Of a stretch of 64,000 nt of DNA, positions 24,654 through 32,164 are shown one piece after another (the first letter of the stretch is position 1; every line of letters begins with the position of its first letter). The stretch lies in assembly GCA_024402695.1 (NCBI GenBank), contig JAKSTG010000008.1, positions 1-64,000 of the forward strand. Direction: 5' to 3'. Position numbers and translations under genes: made by a program. The notes under the pieces are model-generated. The model ran no database searches, was not told the DNA's origin, and saw only the letters and a list, made by a program, of their open reading frames with translations. Origin of the DNA: Treponema sp. GTDB lineage: Bacteria > Spirochaetota > Spirochaetia > Treponematales > Treponemataceae.

Positions 24654-25550
24654 ATGAAAAAAATCGCCCTTGTGCTTGTGGGAACCGCAATGCTTCTGTC
24701 ATTCGTTTCCTGCGGATCAAAAGCTGATCCCGAAGCAGAAAACAAACCTACTGCTCCGGAAGTAGTTGAAGAGCCGGTTGTTCAGGAAGAAGAAACTCCA
24801 GCTCCAGTAGAAATTGATACTTCAGCAGATAAAGCAGCCCGTGAAGCTGCAATGAAATCATACGAATCTGCTCTCGCAGCAAAAGAAAAGATCGATGACT
24901 GGGAACTCGCTCAGTACGATCAGAAACACTACGATGAAGGAAACAAACTTCTTGCTGAACTTGAAGCTCTCCTTAAAGACGAAAGCATTTCTGGTGAAGA
25001 ACTTCAGGAAAAAGCAAAAGCCGTTCACGCACAGTACAACTCTGTACTGCTCTTAGGTTTCAAAAAAGTTGCTAAAGAAGCTCGTGAATCTGCATACGAA
25101 TCAAAGAAAATGGCAGATTCTGTAAAAGCCGGTGTAGCAGAAAAAACTCGCTACCAGAAAGCTGTTGCCGACTTCAAAGAAGGTGACACACTTTACGCAA
25201 TGCAGGCTTCAGAAAAAGCAATCGATCGTTACATCTCAGCAGACGATGAATTCTACGATCTTTACAATGAACTTACAGACAAACGTGCAGCAGCTCAGGC
25301 CGCAATTGAAGCCGCTAAAAAAGCAGTTGCCGAAGTTGAAGTTCTTGCCGGTGAAGCCGACATCACAGACCCTGTAGCTGACGGAACAGAAGGTATCGAA
25401 GCTGAAGATGCAGTTCTTCTTGAAGAAGAATCATTCGCAAATCCAGACGACGCTGTAGAAGAAGTTCCTGAAACTATGACTGAAGCTGTTGTTGAAAATG
25501 TTACTGACTTTGCAAACAAAGCCTCAAACATCCTTGGAGGTGAAAAATAA
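24654..25550 (+). CDS. Helical lipoprotein, TmpB-like envelope protein
   Basis: 298 residues, lipobox LSFVSC (Cys20), GAGGT before the ATG. After an acidic Pro/Glu/Val linker the protein is almost entirely alpha-helical and Ala/Lys/Glu-rich (AREAAMKSYESALAAKEKID, AREAAMKSYE/AREAAYESKKMADS-like helices), suggesting long coiled coils or TPR-like hairpins, then an acidic tail. It resembles treponemal membrane lipoproteins of the TmpB kind in design; I do not claim orthology. It overlaps the following gene by 1 bp (TAATG), so the two are made together. Confidence 0.65.
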   Translation: MKKIALVLVGTAMLLSFVSCGSKADPEAENKPTAPEVVEEPVVQEEETPAPVEIDTSADKAAREAAMKSYESALAAKEKIDDWELAQYDQKHYDEGNKLLAELEALLKDESISGEELQEKAKAVHAQYNSVLLLGFKKVAKEARESAYESKKMADSVKAGVAEKTRYQKAVADFKEGDTLYAMQASEKAIDRYISADDEFYDLYNELTDKRAAAQAAIEAAKKAVAEVEVLAGEADITDPVADGTEGIEAEDAVLLEEESFANPDDAVEEVPETMTEAVVENVTDFANKASNILGGEK

Positions 25551-26239
25551 TGAAAAAATTAGTTATTGCACTTACAGTTCTTTTGGTTTCTGCTTCAGTT
25601 TTTGCAGCAAGTTTTAAAAACAACACATACCAGAAACTTGCAAATGAATACACAAAGAAAGCGGTAGCCGCTATGGATGCCGGTGAATACGACCTTTCTA
25701 TTGAATACTCAAAGAAAGCCGAAGAAAACGCCGCTCTTTCAAAAGCTTACATCGAAATGATGACTGCTAAAACAACAGCCGACAATGCAATCAACCTGGC
25801 TAAAAACCAGATCAAATATGCTGAAAGCATCGAAGCTGACAGAAACTTCCCAATGGCTTACACAGCCGCTAAGGAAAACCTTGAAAACGCAGAAAAAGCA
25901 TACGGTTCAGAAGACTATATGAAAGCTGTTGAATACGCTAAGGCTTCTGTTAATTCCCTGGACGGAATCAGATCAATCACACCACTCCCAGAATGGTACA
26001 TTGTTCGTCCTTGGGCTGAAACAAAAGACTGTTACTGGAACATTTCAGCACGTCCTTACGTTTACAACAACCCACTCCTTTGGGAAAACCTGTATCAGGC
26101 AAACAAACAGAACATGCCTAAACCTGAAGATCCTAACCTCATCCACCCTGGTATGAAGATGAAGATCCCAAGCATCACAGGTGAATACCGTAAGGGAACA
26201 TACGATCCTAAGAAAGAATACGAGCCTTACAGCAACTAA
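25550..26239 (+). CDS. Periplasmic protein with helical repeats and a C-terminal LysM-like domain
   Basis: 229 residues. Signal peptide MKKLVIALTVLLVSASVFAA. Residues 25-145 are helical repeats (TKKAVAAMDAGEYDLSIEYS, AVEYAKASVN) similar in style to the preceding lipoprotein. The C-terminal part, PEWYIVRPWAETKDCYWNIS to LLWENLYQANKQNM and NLIHPGMKMKIPSI, matches the LysM pattern (Y-x-V-x-x-x-D-x-x-W-x-I-A ... I..G..L.IP) with an insertion, so it may bind peptidoglycan. The gene's last 21 bp are repeated once downstream (see repeat at 26219-26327). Confidence 0.7.
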   Translation: MKKLVIALTVLLVSASVFAASFKNNTYQKLANEYTKKAVAAMDAGEYDLSIEYSKKAEENAALSKAYIEMMTAKTTADNAINLAKNQIKYAESIEADRNFPMAYTAAKENLENAEKAYGSEDYMKAVEYAKASVNSLDGIRSITPLPEWYIVRPWAETKDCYWNISARPYVYNNPLLWENLYQANKQNMPKPEDPNLIHPGMKMKIPSITGEYRKGTYDPKKEYEPYSN

Positions 26240-26327
26240 CGTTGCTTCCAGACTCGTTTACTTATAGGAAATTATTTAAGGCGGCGCGCAAGACGCGCCT
26301 TGAGTATACGAGCCTTACAGCAATTAA
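26219..26327. repeat. 21-bp direct repeat flanking a 67-bp GC-rich insert
   Basis: The last 21 bp of the LysM-like gene (26219-26239, ACGAGCCTTACAGCAA core) recur at 26307-26327 with one mismatch. Between them are 67 bp with a GGCGCGCAAGACGCGCC hairpin and the string TATAGGAAATTATTT, whose complement resembles AAATAAATTTCCTATA at 29439-29454 after the next GH43 gene. The layout is that of a small inserted element with a duplicated target or a template-switch duplication. Confidence 0.55.
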
Positions 26328-26336
26328 GGACTAATT

Positions 26337-26364
26337 AAAGGCTGCCAGATGGCAGCCTTTTTTT
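26337..26364. terminator. Intrinsic terminator between convergent genes
   Basis: AAAGGCTGCC-AGAT-GGCAGCC followed by seven T. Ends the LysM-like operon; the T-tract overlaps the last codons of the minus-strand gene. Confidence 0.85.
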
Positions 26365-26854
26365 ATTTCTTTTTTGTTGTTGTAGTTTTCTTTGCAGTTG
26401 TCTTCTTTTCAACAGTTTTTTTGGCCGGAGCAGCCTTTTTTACTGTAGCAGGCTTTTTTGCCGGTGCGGCAGTTTTCTTTTCTTTAGGAATGTCCTTGTA
26501 TTCATCAGGGCTATGATGAGTCAGGTGGAAACCTTTTTTGTCAGGACATTTGTAGATATAAAGCTTAACCTTCTGTTCTTTTTCACTGTTTGCCTGCTGC
26601 TTTTCTGCATCTTTCTTGGTGGCATAAAGAGCTTTTGGCTTTCCGTTTGTGTCACGACAGGAACAGGCATTCTGTTCTACCTTGATTTTTGATTCTTTAG
26701 GTGCCAGGTGATATTTCCCGCAGTTTTCACACTTATAAGGATACAAATCCAGTTTGAATTCTTTCTTTGAATACTTGGCGCTTTCCTTTGCTTCTTTTTC
26801 TGTTTCGTAAGCCGACAGAGGCTTTCCTGTAGCTTTACTTACGCACTTTGCCAT
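26363..26854 (-). CDS. Two zinc-ribbon-like repeats with a histone-H1-like Lys/Ala/Thr tail
   Basis: 163 residues, TAAGGAG before the ATG. Two similar units: MAKCVSKATGKPLSAYETEK to YPYKCENCGKYHLAP, and ACSCRDTNGKPKALYATKKD to YIYKCPDKKGFHLTH. Each pairs an upstream Cys with a C-x2-C or C-x-D-x-K turn and ends in [YF]HL, like small zinc-ribbon proteins of the CP-x-CGGWHLT sort. Residues 125-163 are a low-complexity basic tail of AAPAKK and KKTT units, as in histone H1-like and nucleoid proteins. Probably binds nucleic acid. It is 11 bp downstream of the Nudix gene. No named family recognised. Confidence 0.6.
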   Translation of the reverse strand: MAKCVSKATGKPLSAYETEKEAKESAKYSKKEFKLDLYPYKCENCGKYHLAPKESKIKVEQNACSCRDTNGKPKALYATKKDAEKQQANSEKEQKVKLYIYKCPDKKGFHLTHHSPDEYKDIPKEKKTAAPAKKPATVKKAAPAKKTVEKKTTAKKTTTTKKK

Positions 26855-26865
26855 TTTTATTCTCC

Positions 26866-27408
26866 TTAGTTTTTATGTGCAAGATACAATCCCAATGCCG
26901 AAAGCATAAGTCCGTGAGGCATTTCCGGGGTACCCATTTTTGAAATCACTTCTGATTTTGGTAGTCTGAAGAAATTCACATATTCATCTTCGTCCAGATC
27001 CTGTTCTGAAACCTTCGTAAGATCCTTTGCCAAATAAACATGAACATGATTTGAGAACAAAGCCGGATTCGGATTGAAAGAAGCCAGTTTTGTAAGCTTT
27101 CCTGCCTTGTAACCGGTTTCTTCCAGAAGTTCGCGTCCTGCGGCAATATCCGGATCTTCACCGGCATCAATCACTCCGCCAGGGAACTCAACGCTCAGAG
27201 CCTTTTCCCCGTGGCGCCACTGTTTTACCATCAAGAAATCATCCTCAAGTTCCGGAATAACTATGGCCCAATCGCGGGCGTTGCAGACGATATAATCCCC
27301 TTCCAGACCGTCGGCAGAAACCGAATGTCTTTCTGTAACGTCAAAAACAACAGTCTTTAATACTATTCTGGAAGATTTCTCGTTCCAAATCAGTTTTTCA
27401 TCATTCAT
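26866..27408 (-). CDS. Nudix hydrolase, ADP-ribose pyrophosphatase type
   Basis: 180 residues. The Nudix box is complete: GGVIDAGEDPDIAAGRELLE followed by ETGYKAG (G-x5-E-x7-R-E-x2-E-E-x-G). The upstream strand VIPELEDDFLMVKQWRHGEK and downstream NPALFSNHVHVYLAKDL fit NudF/ADP-ribose pyrophosphatases. Cytoplasmic housecleaning enzyme that splits ADP-ribose or related nucleotide sugars to AMP and a sugar phosphate. Divergent from the kinase-like gene at 27481 across a 72-bp gap. Confidence 0.9.
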   Translation of the reverse strand: MNDEKLIWNEKSSRIVLKTVVFDVTERHSVSADGLEGDYIVCNARDWAIVIPELEDDFLMVKQWRHGEKALSVEFPGGVIDAGEDPDIAAGRELLEETGYKAGKLTKLASFNPNPALFSNHVHVYLAKDLTKVSEQDLDEDEYVNFFRLPKSEVISKMGTPEMPHGLMLSALGLYLAHKN

Positions 27409-27410
27409 TT

Positions 27411-27439
27411 TTGCTAAATTCCCTATCTCGGGTTATTAT
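27411..27439 (+). promoter_or_regulatory. Sigma-70-type promoter of the kinase-like gene
   Basis: TTGCTA (27411-27416), 17-nt spacer, TATTAT (27434-27439). The transcript would start near 27446 and carry AGGAGG 6 nt before the ATG at 27481. Confidence 0.5.
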
Positions 27440-27480
27440 AATATGTATTAGGAATAAGACGCAAATTTTAGGAGGCTCAT

Positions 27481-28299
27481 ATGGCAATTATTACAATTTC
27501 TAGAGAAGTAGCAGCATTAGGTGATGAAGTAGCCGCAGTTCTTGCTGAAAAACTGGGATATAAGTTCATTACACGAAAAGATGTAGAAAAAAGCCTTATG
27601 GAACACGGCTTCCCTGAAAACAAACTTCCAAAATATGACGAAAGAAAACCCGGATTCTTTGCTTCCCTGGCAAAAGATCGTGATGAATATCTGGATCTGC
27701 TCCATCTGGCCCTTCTTGAAGCTGCAGACCAGGGAAATGTTGTATTCATCGGGCGCGGAGCTTTTGCTCTGTTCTCTGATGTTCCAAACCACATTGGAAT
27801 CCGCCTTGTGGCAGACGAAAAAACCCGCTTGCAGCGACTAATGGAAGAAAAGAACTGGGATGAAAAGCAGGCCCGCCAGAGAATCAATGAAAGTGACGCT
27901 AACCGCATAGGATTCCACAAAAGTTTCTACAACGTAGACTGGGATGACTGCCGCAACTATACAGCAGTCCTGAATACTGGAATCCTTAACTGCGAATCAG
28001 CTGCAGATACAATTGTTGCAATCACAAAGGCACTGGTAAACGCTGAAGCCGAAGAAAAAGGCAAAAAGAAGCTGGATGAAATGCTTATGGCACAGAAACT
28101 CATCAATCAGCTGGTTTTTGAGCATAAAGTAAAGGTTGAATTCCTTCATGCGGTAATTGAAGGCAATACAGTGATTCTTCAGGGTGTTTCAGACTCTGTA
28201 GCCACTGTAGAACTGACAAGCCGTCTGGCTTCAGAAATCCTTCCTGATTACACAATCCAGTCTGCAATCAGCGTAATTCACGATTTCAAGGCATATTAA
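27481..28299 (+). CDS. Cytidylate kinase-like protein with C-terminal BON-like domain
   Basis: 272 residues, strong AGGAGG site. The first 190 residues follow the cytidylate-kinase-2 (AAA_26) pattern: MAIITISREVAALGDEVAAV, LGYKFITRKDVEKSL, GNVVFIGRGAFALF, LVADEKTRLQRLM and NESDANRIGFHKSFYNVDWD. The expected G-S-G-G of the phosphate loop after ISR is replaced by AALGD, so nucleotide binding may be altered. The C-terminus (VEFLHAVIEGNTVILQGVSD) looks like a BON or similar small alpha-beta domain. Real substrate unknown. Confidence 0.75.
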   Translation: MAIITISREVAALGDEVAAVLAEKLGYKFITRKDVEKSLMEHGFPENKLPKYDERKPGFFASLAKDRDEYLDLLHLALLEAADQGNVVFIGRGAFALFSDVPNHIGIRLVADEKTRLQRLMEEKNWDEKQARQRINESDANRIGFHKSFYNVDWDDCRNYTAVLNTGILNCESAADTIVAITKALVNAEAEEKGKKKLDEMLMAQKLINQLVFEHKVKVEFLHAVIEGNTVILQGVSDSVATVELTSRLASEILPDYTIQSAISVIHDFKAY

Positions 28300-28307
28300 C
28301 CGTTTTT

Positions 28308-28432
28308 TCGGTGAAATTAACTTTTTTAGAGATTTTTGGAATATAAGGGAATTTCACCGATTACGGAAAGCATTTTTCTGAATTAAAATATCTCATAGTG
28401 GGCGGTTCTCTCACCGCCTTTTTTTTTAGGAG
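28308..28432 (+). promoter_or_regulatory. Structured leader upstream of GH43: long hairpin plus terminator-like hairpin
   Basis: TCGGTGAAATT (28308-28318) pairs exactly with AATTTCACCGA (28350-28360). Farther on GGCGGT-TCTCTC-ACCGCC (28401-28418) is followed by nine T and then the AGGAGA ribosome site of the GH43 gene, only 12 nt before its ATG. The second hairpin may end the kinase-like transcript, or work as an attenuator if transcription starts upstream of it. Confidence 0.45.
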
Positions 28433-28443
28433 AACAAAAAACA

Positions 28444-29412
28444 ATGATTCAGAACAAACCTCTGGTAACAAACATGTTCACTGCTGACCCTTCAGCACAC
28501 GTTTTTGATGGAAAAATTTACATTTACCCTTCACACGATCCAGGAGAAGACGTAGAAAACAATGATAATGGCGACCAGTACAACATGCGTGACTATCACG
28601 TATTCGAAATGGCCGACACTGAAAACTATCCAAAAGACTGTGGTGAAGTTCTTCACCTGAAAGATGTTCCATGGGCATCAAAACAGCTTTGGGCTCCTGA
28701 CTGCAACAAAAAAGGTGATACATACTACTTCATCTTCCCTGCACGCGACAAAGAAGGCATGTTCCGTCTTGGTATCGCAACAGGTAAGAACCCTGGTGGC
28801 CCATTCAAGGCTGAACCAAACCCAATTCCAGGTTCATACTCAATTGACCCATGTCTCTTCGCTGATACAGACGGAGAATACTACTGTACATTCGGTGGTA
28901 TCTGGGGGGGACAGCTGGACCAGTACCGCAACAACGTTTGGTCTGCAGAAAACACAGAACCAACAGAAGGAAATGCAGTTTGCGGAAAAATCGCAAAAAT
29001 GAATCCTGATATGAAATCTTTTGCAGAAGAACCAAAAGACGTTGTAATCCTGGACGAAAACGGAGAACCAATCAAGGCTGTTGACCACGACCGCCGCTAC
29101 TTTGAAGCTCCTTGTCAGTTCAAACGCAACGGAAAATACTACTTCACATACTCTACAGGTGACACACACAACATCTGTTGGTCAGTAAGTGACAATGTAT
29201 ACGGACCATACACATACGGCGGAGTTCTGCTTAAGCCTGTTCTTGGTTGGACAAACCACCACTACGCTGTTGAATTCAACGGAAAATGGTACCTGTTCTA
29301 CCACGACTGTGAACTTTCTAAGGGTGTAAACCAGAACCGTAACATCAAGTTCTGTGAACTGAAGTTCAACGACGACGGAAGCATCGATCCAATTGATGCC
29401 CTCATCAAATAA
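28444..29412 (+). CDS. GH43 family glycosidase, cytoplasmic
   Basis: 322 residues. Catalytic base in MFTADPSAHVFDG (Asp near 16), pKa-modulating Asp in SYSIDPCLFAD, and acid Glu in RRYFEAPCQFKRNG. Other propeller landmarks are LWAPDCNKKGDTYYFIFP and GWTNHHYAVEFNGKWYLFYH. No signal peptide. A paralogue of the GH43 at 15343-16254 but of a different subfamily type, with an insertion after the central Asp (DQYRNNVWSAENTEPTEGNA). Likely acts on xylan- or arabinan-derived oligosaccharides in the cytoplasm. Confidence 0.9.
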   Translation: MIQNKPLVTNMFTADPSAHVFDGKIYIYPSHDPGEDVENNDNGDQYNMRDYHVFEMADTENYPKDCGEVLHLKDVPWASKQLWAPDCNKKGDTYYFIFPARDKEGMFRLGIATGKNPGGPFKAEPNPIPGSYSIDPCLFADTDGEYYCTFGGIWGGQLDQYRNNVWSAENTEPTEGNAVCGKIAKMNPDMKSFAEEPKDVVILDENGEPIKAVDHDRRYFEAPCQFKRNGKYYFTYSTGDTHNICWSVSDNVYGPYTYGGVLLKPVLGWTNHHYAVEFNGKWYLFYHDCELSKGVNQNRNIKFCELKFNDDGSIDPIDALIK

Positions 29413-29536
29413 CGCGAAGCGGTATTTGATGTACTGAAATAAATTTCCTATAGGCAAGCGGAGCCGCCAGGCGACGCATGCTCTCGTAAAATAATTCCTG
29501 CTAGAAAATTACTATTCTGGATATCGGAAAGATAAC
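29403..29536. repeat. Palindromic spacer after GH43
   Basis: The end of the GH43 gene, CATCAAATA (29403-29411), is matched by an inverted copy TATTTGATG (29423-29431), closing a hairpin over ACGCGAAGCGG that includes the stop codon. Beyond lies AAATAAATTTCCTATAGG, similar in inverse orientation to the insert at 26240-26306, then GC-rich sequence with GGCAAGCGGAGCCGCC. No coding potential. Confidence 0.4.
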
Positions 29537-29568
29537 AAAAAAGGCTGCCTTAAAAGGCAGCCTTTTTT
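29537..29568. terminator. Bidirectional intrinsic terminator
   Basis: AAAAAAGGCTGCC-TTAAAA-GGCAGCCTTTTTT between the convergent GH43 and GH9 genes; A- and T-tracts on both sides of a 7-bp GC-rich stem. Confidence 0.88.
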
Positions 29569-29571
29569 GTT

Positions 29572-31182
29572 CTAGAGCATTCTGGATAGTCCCAGTGTAA
29601 GAGGACTGTTCCAGTAAATTGCAATTTCGTTGGTACTGTAGCTTCCCTGGTGATCAATAAAACACTTAAGAGGTGCCGCCCCCTGAAGTTTCTCTTTTGC
29701 TATAGCATCATTAAGCCCGGCACCAGGCCCACCACTCAACATGCCGGGCATAGGCTTTTTAAGGAAGCCGGAAGGTCTGTGGTGAGGGTTTTTCATAGGA
29801 TTTGAGCCGAAACCTGTTACATAGCAGTAATCTACAGGATTTACGCCCAGAATGTATGAAAGCTGGCGCTGGAAGCAATGGAAGTATTCTTCGTCGCCTG
29901 TAAGGTCGTAGGCCATTGTAAGACAGTGTCCGGCATCCATGACGGCACCGTTACTTCCCCAGAAAATCTTTGGAAGTGGATATGCAAAAACGTTGGAATC
30001 GGCAATTTCCAGAGCCTTGTCGGCAGTGGCAATAACTGCCTCCTTGATTTCTTCAATCAGGCCGTCTGCAATTTTGCGGCTTTCTGCATCCAGAGATTCC
30101 AGAAGTTTCTGGTCCAGGCGCAGAAGACATTCGTTTCCGAAGCCTGTAAAACAGCCCCAGCCGAAGCCGTCGCCCCACCATGGGTTCTGCTGCAGTTCCT
30201 TACGCATCTGAACCGCCTTTTTAAGGTATTCAGCGTCTCCTGTAGCCCCGAAAAGAGCGCAGAGAGCGAAATAACGTTCATCCTTTGCACAGCCGTCGCC
30301 ATAGCCCCCTGTAGTGATTTCAGGAGGGTTTTTATAGAGTTCATCCTCATGGGAATCAAGATATTCCTGGGAAAGCTTAGCGGCCTTAATAAGGCGGTCT
30401 GCAAAATCAGGATCAGAATCCTTATAGAATTTTGCGGCGTAAGCACAGGCGCCTGCAAAGTCTGCAGTTGCAGTTGTAGAAACAGGAGCCAGTACCAGAG
30501 GATCTTTTTCCTTGTCAGGCCAGATGAAACCGCAGAAGCGGTAGCAAGAAGCCTTGTGATAAACGGCACCGTCTTCTCGCTGCATGCGCAGGAACCATTC
30601 CAGTTCAAAGCGGACTTCATCCAGAATGGACAATTCTTCGTGCCAGAACTTCATTGTATTGCCGTAAAGGCCTTTTTCTGTTTCGTATGAATAAAGCAGG
30701 TCCATTACAGTCTTGGCACCGGCTACGATATAACGGCCGTAGTCTCCGGCATCGTGCCAACCGCCGTCAGCAGTCTTCTTGCGGTCAGTACCGTAAATAT
30801 CAGCTGGACCTGTGTGACAGGCTTCATGACCCCATACAGGGTCTTTTACAGCCTCTCCACAACGGCTAAGGGTAAAATATTCAAGAGAGGTACGGTAAAG
30901 GTCCTTATAAACACCAGCCTTAATATCAAATCCGTAACTTTCGTTTCCGTCATATTCAATTGTATAGCGGCCTTCTTCTGAAAGGGCAGAAAAATCCACA
31001 AGGGCGTATTTTCCGCCGGCCAGTTCATCCTGGCGAACATCAGAAAGTGTTCCTTCAAAAACTACGGCACCTTTGTTATTTTTTACGACAAAAGATGCAG
31101 CTTTTTCGTTAAGAACTTCAACCACAGCCACTTTATCGGCATCAGGGAGGTAACCAACCTGATTAACAAAAATCTTACTCAT
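29572..31182 (-). CDS. GH9 endoglucanase/cellodextrinase with N-terminal Ig-like domain, no signal peptide
   Basis: 536 residues. An N-terminal Ig-like CelD_N domain (IFVNQVGYLPDADKVAVVEV to ESYGFDIKAGVY, residues 3-90) precedes the (alpha/alpha)6 barrel. Catalytic landmarks of GH9: GGWHDAGDYGRYIVAG (two Asp), NPHHRPSG, and the acid Glu in STNEIAIYWNSPLTL. The protein starts directly with MSKIFVNQVGY, preceded by GGGGGA, and has no export signal, so it is expected to cut imported cello-oligosaccharides like the intracellular GH9 exoglucosidases. PfkB and HAD genes lie immediately upstream (18-bp gap). Confidence 0.93.
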   Translation of the reverse strand: MSKIFVNQVGYLPDADKVAVVEVLNEKAASFVVKNNKGAVVFEGTLSDVRQDELAGGKYALVDFSALSEEGRYTIEYDGNESYGFDIKAGVYKDLYRTSLEYFTLSRCGEAVKDPVWGHEACHTGPADIYGTDRKKTADGGWHDAGDYGRYIVAGAKTVMDLLYSYETEKGLYGNTMKFWHEELSILDEVRFELEWFLRMQREDGAVYHKASCYRFCGFIWPDKEKDPLVLAPVSTTATADFAGACAYAAKFYKDSDPDFADRLIKAAKLSQEYLDSHEDELYKNPPEITTGGYGDGCAKDERYFALCALFGATGDAEYLKKAVQMRKELQQNPWWGDGFGWGCFTGFGNECLLRLDQKLLESLDAESRKIADGLIEEIKEAVIATADKALEIADSNVFAYPLPKIFWGSNGAVMDAGHCLTMAYDLTGDEEYFHCFQRQLSYILGVNPVDYCYVTGFGSNPMKNPHHRPSGFLKKPMPGMLSGGPGAGLNDAIAKEKLQGAAPLKCFIDHQGSYSTNEIAIYWNSPLTLGLSRML

Positions 31183-31200
31183 GTCTTTTCCCCCAAAATA

Positions 31201-32154
31201 TTACTTTATTGTTCCCGGCACTTCGCTTTCGGCGTTGCGGGCGGCACACCAGGTACCTTTTTTCAAAGCCGCAGCCATATCAGCTGATTTCAGATATTCA
31301 TAAATGAATCCTGCATTGAAAGTGTCTCCGCAGGCAGTTGTGTTTACAGGCACAATCTTTTCTACAGGGCATGAATAGAATTCTCCCTTACAGGCGGCAT
31401 AAGTTTCGTCAGTTCCGCGGGTAAGAACAAGGATATTTCCAAGTTCAACTGATTTTTCAATTACCAGCTGGCGGAGCTTTTCTTCCGGAACCGGGAATGT
31501 GTAACCGAAGGTAGAACAGAATTCTTCTTCGTTGATTTTGATTATCTGTGGAGTACAGATTTCCAGAGTCTTAAGCAGATCTTTACCGCAGAAATCGGCA
31601 AGGAGAATCACACCGGAATCTACCACTTTTTTTGAAATACGGGCCTGAAAATCCTCCGACCACATGGCAGGACGGCTTCCCGCAAGAACCACTGCCTGGC
31701 AAGAGGTTTTGAGGGGTCTGTCCCCTTTGTTCAGGTTGTCTGAGGGGTCTGTCCCCTCTGTCAAAGCTTCTTCCAGCAGATCCAGGAATTCCCCCTCGGC
31801 CCCATTACGGTCAAAATCCAGGGCCGGCTCCCCTACTACAAGTTCTGTGGTTTCGTGATTTTCTGAATCAAGAAGTGTAAGGCATTCGCGGGTAAAACCC
31901 GGAATCATTACGCTTTTTACAGCAAGACCATCCCGTTTTGCCAGATCCATAAACAGCTCTGCATTTTCGCTGCCAAGAGGACAAAGGGAAAGAGACACTC
32001 CCGGTTCCAGCATATCAAGAACGCGGGCTGTGTTTACTGCCTTTCCGGATGCGTCCAGACGATAAGATTTTGACCGGTTAACGTGTGTAAGAGAAACCTT
32101 GTCAAAAGTAACGGTTTTCTGAAGTGTGGAGCTGAGACAGATTGTCAGAATCAT
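31201..32154 (-). CDS. PfkB-family sugar kinase (1-phosphofructokinase/tagatose-6-phosphate kinase type)
   Basis: 317 residues. FruK/LacC layout: MILTICLSSTLQKTVTFDKV, DASGKAVNTARVLDML (substrate site), ADFCGKDLLKTLEICTPQII with KINEEEF, LVLTRGTDETYAAC, and the ATP/anion-hole site PVNTTACGDTFNAGF. The usual G-A-G-D reads A-C-G-D, with the catalytic Asp kept. Residues about 132-148 (EGTDPSDNLNKGDRPLK) are encoded by two copies of a palindromic 16-mer and look like an in-frame insertion in a surface loop. In an operon with the HAD phosphatase upstream (10 bp) and GH9 downstream. Confidence 0.85.
   Translation of the reverse strand: MILTICLSSTLQKTVTFDKVSLTHVNRSKSYRLDASGKAVNTARVLDMLEPGVSLSLCPLGSENAELFMDLAKRDGLAVKSVMIPGFTRECLTLLDSENHETTELVVGEPALDFDRNGAEGEFLDLLEEALTEGTDPSDNLNKGDRPLKTSCQAVVLAGSRPAMWSEDFQARISKKVVDSGVILLADFCGKDLLKTLEICTPQIIKINEEEFCSTFGYTFPVPEEKLRQLVIEKSVELGNILVLTRGTDETYAACKGEFYSCPVEKIVPVNTTACGDTFNAGFIYEYLKSADMAAALKKGTWCAARNAESEVPGTIK
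31711..31757. repeat. Two copies of a palindromic 16-mer inserted in the pfkB gene
   Basis: GAGGGGTCTGTCCCCT occurs at 31711-31726 and again at 31742-31757, 15 bp apart. Each copy can form a GGGG-TCTGT-CCCC hairpin. The unit is like dispersed REP-type palindromes of many bacterial genomes, and here it is translated in frame within the kinase. Confidence 0.75.
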
Positions 32155-32164
32155 ATTTACCTCG

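Noticed and set aside
28300-28443. Known riboswitch upstream of GH43
   Set aside because: Two hairpins are present but I recognise no conserved aptamer core, so only a generic structured leader is reported.
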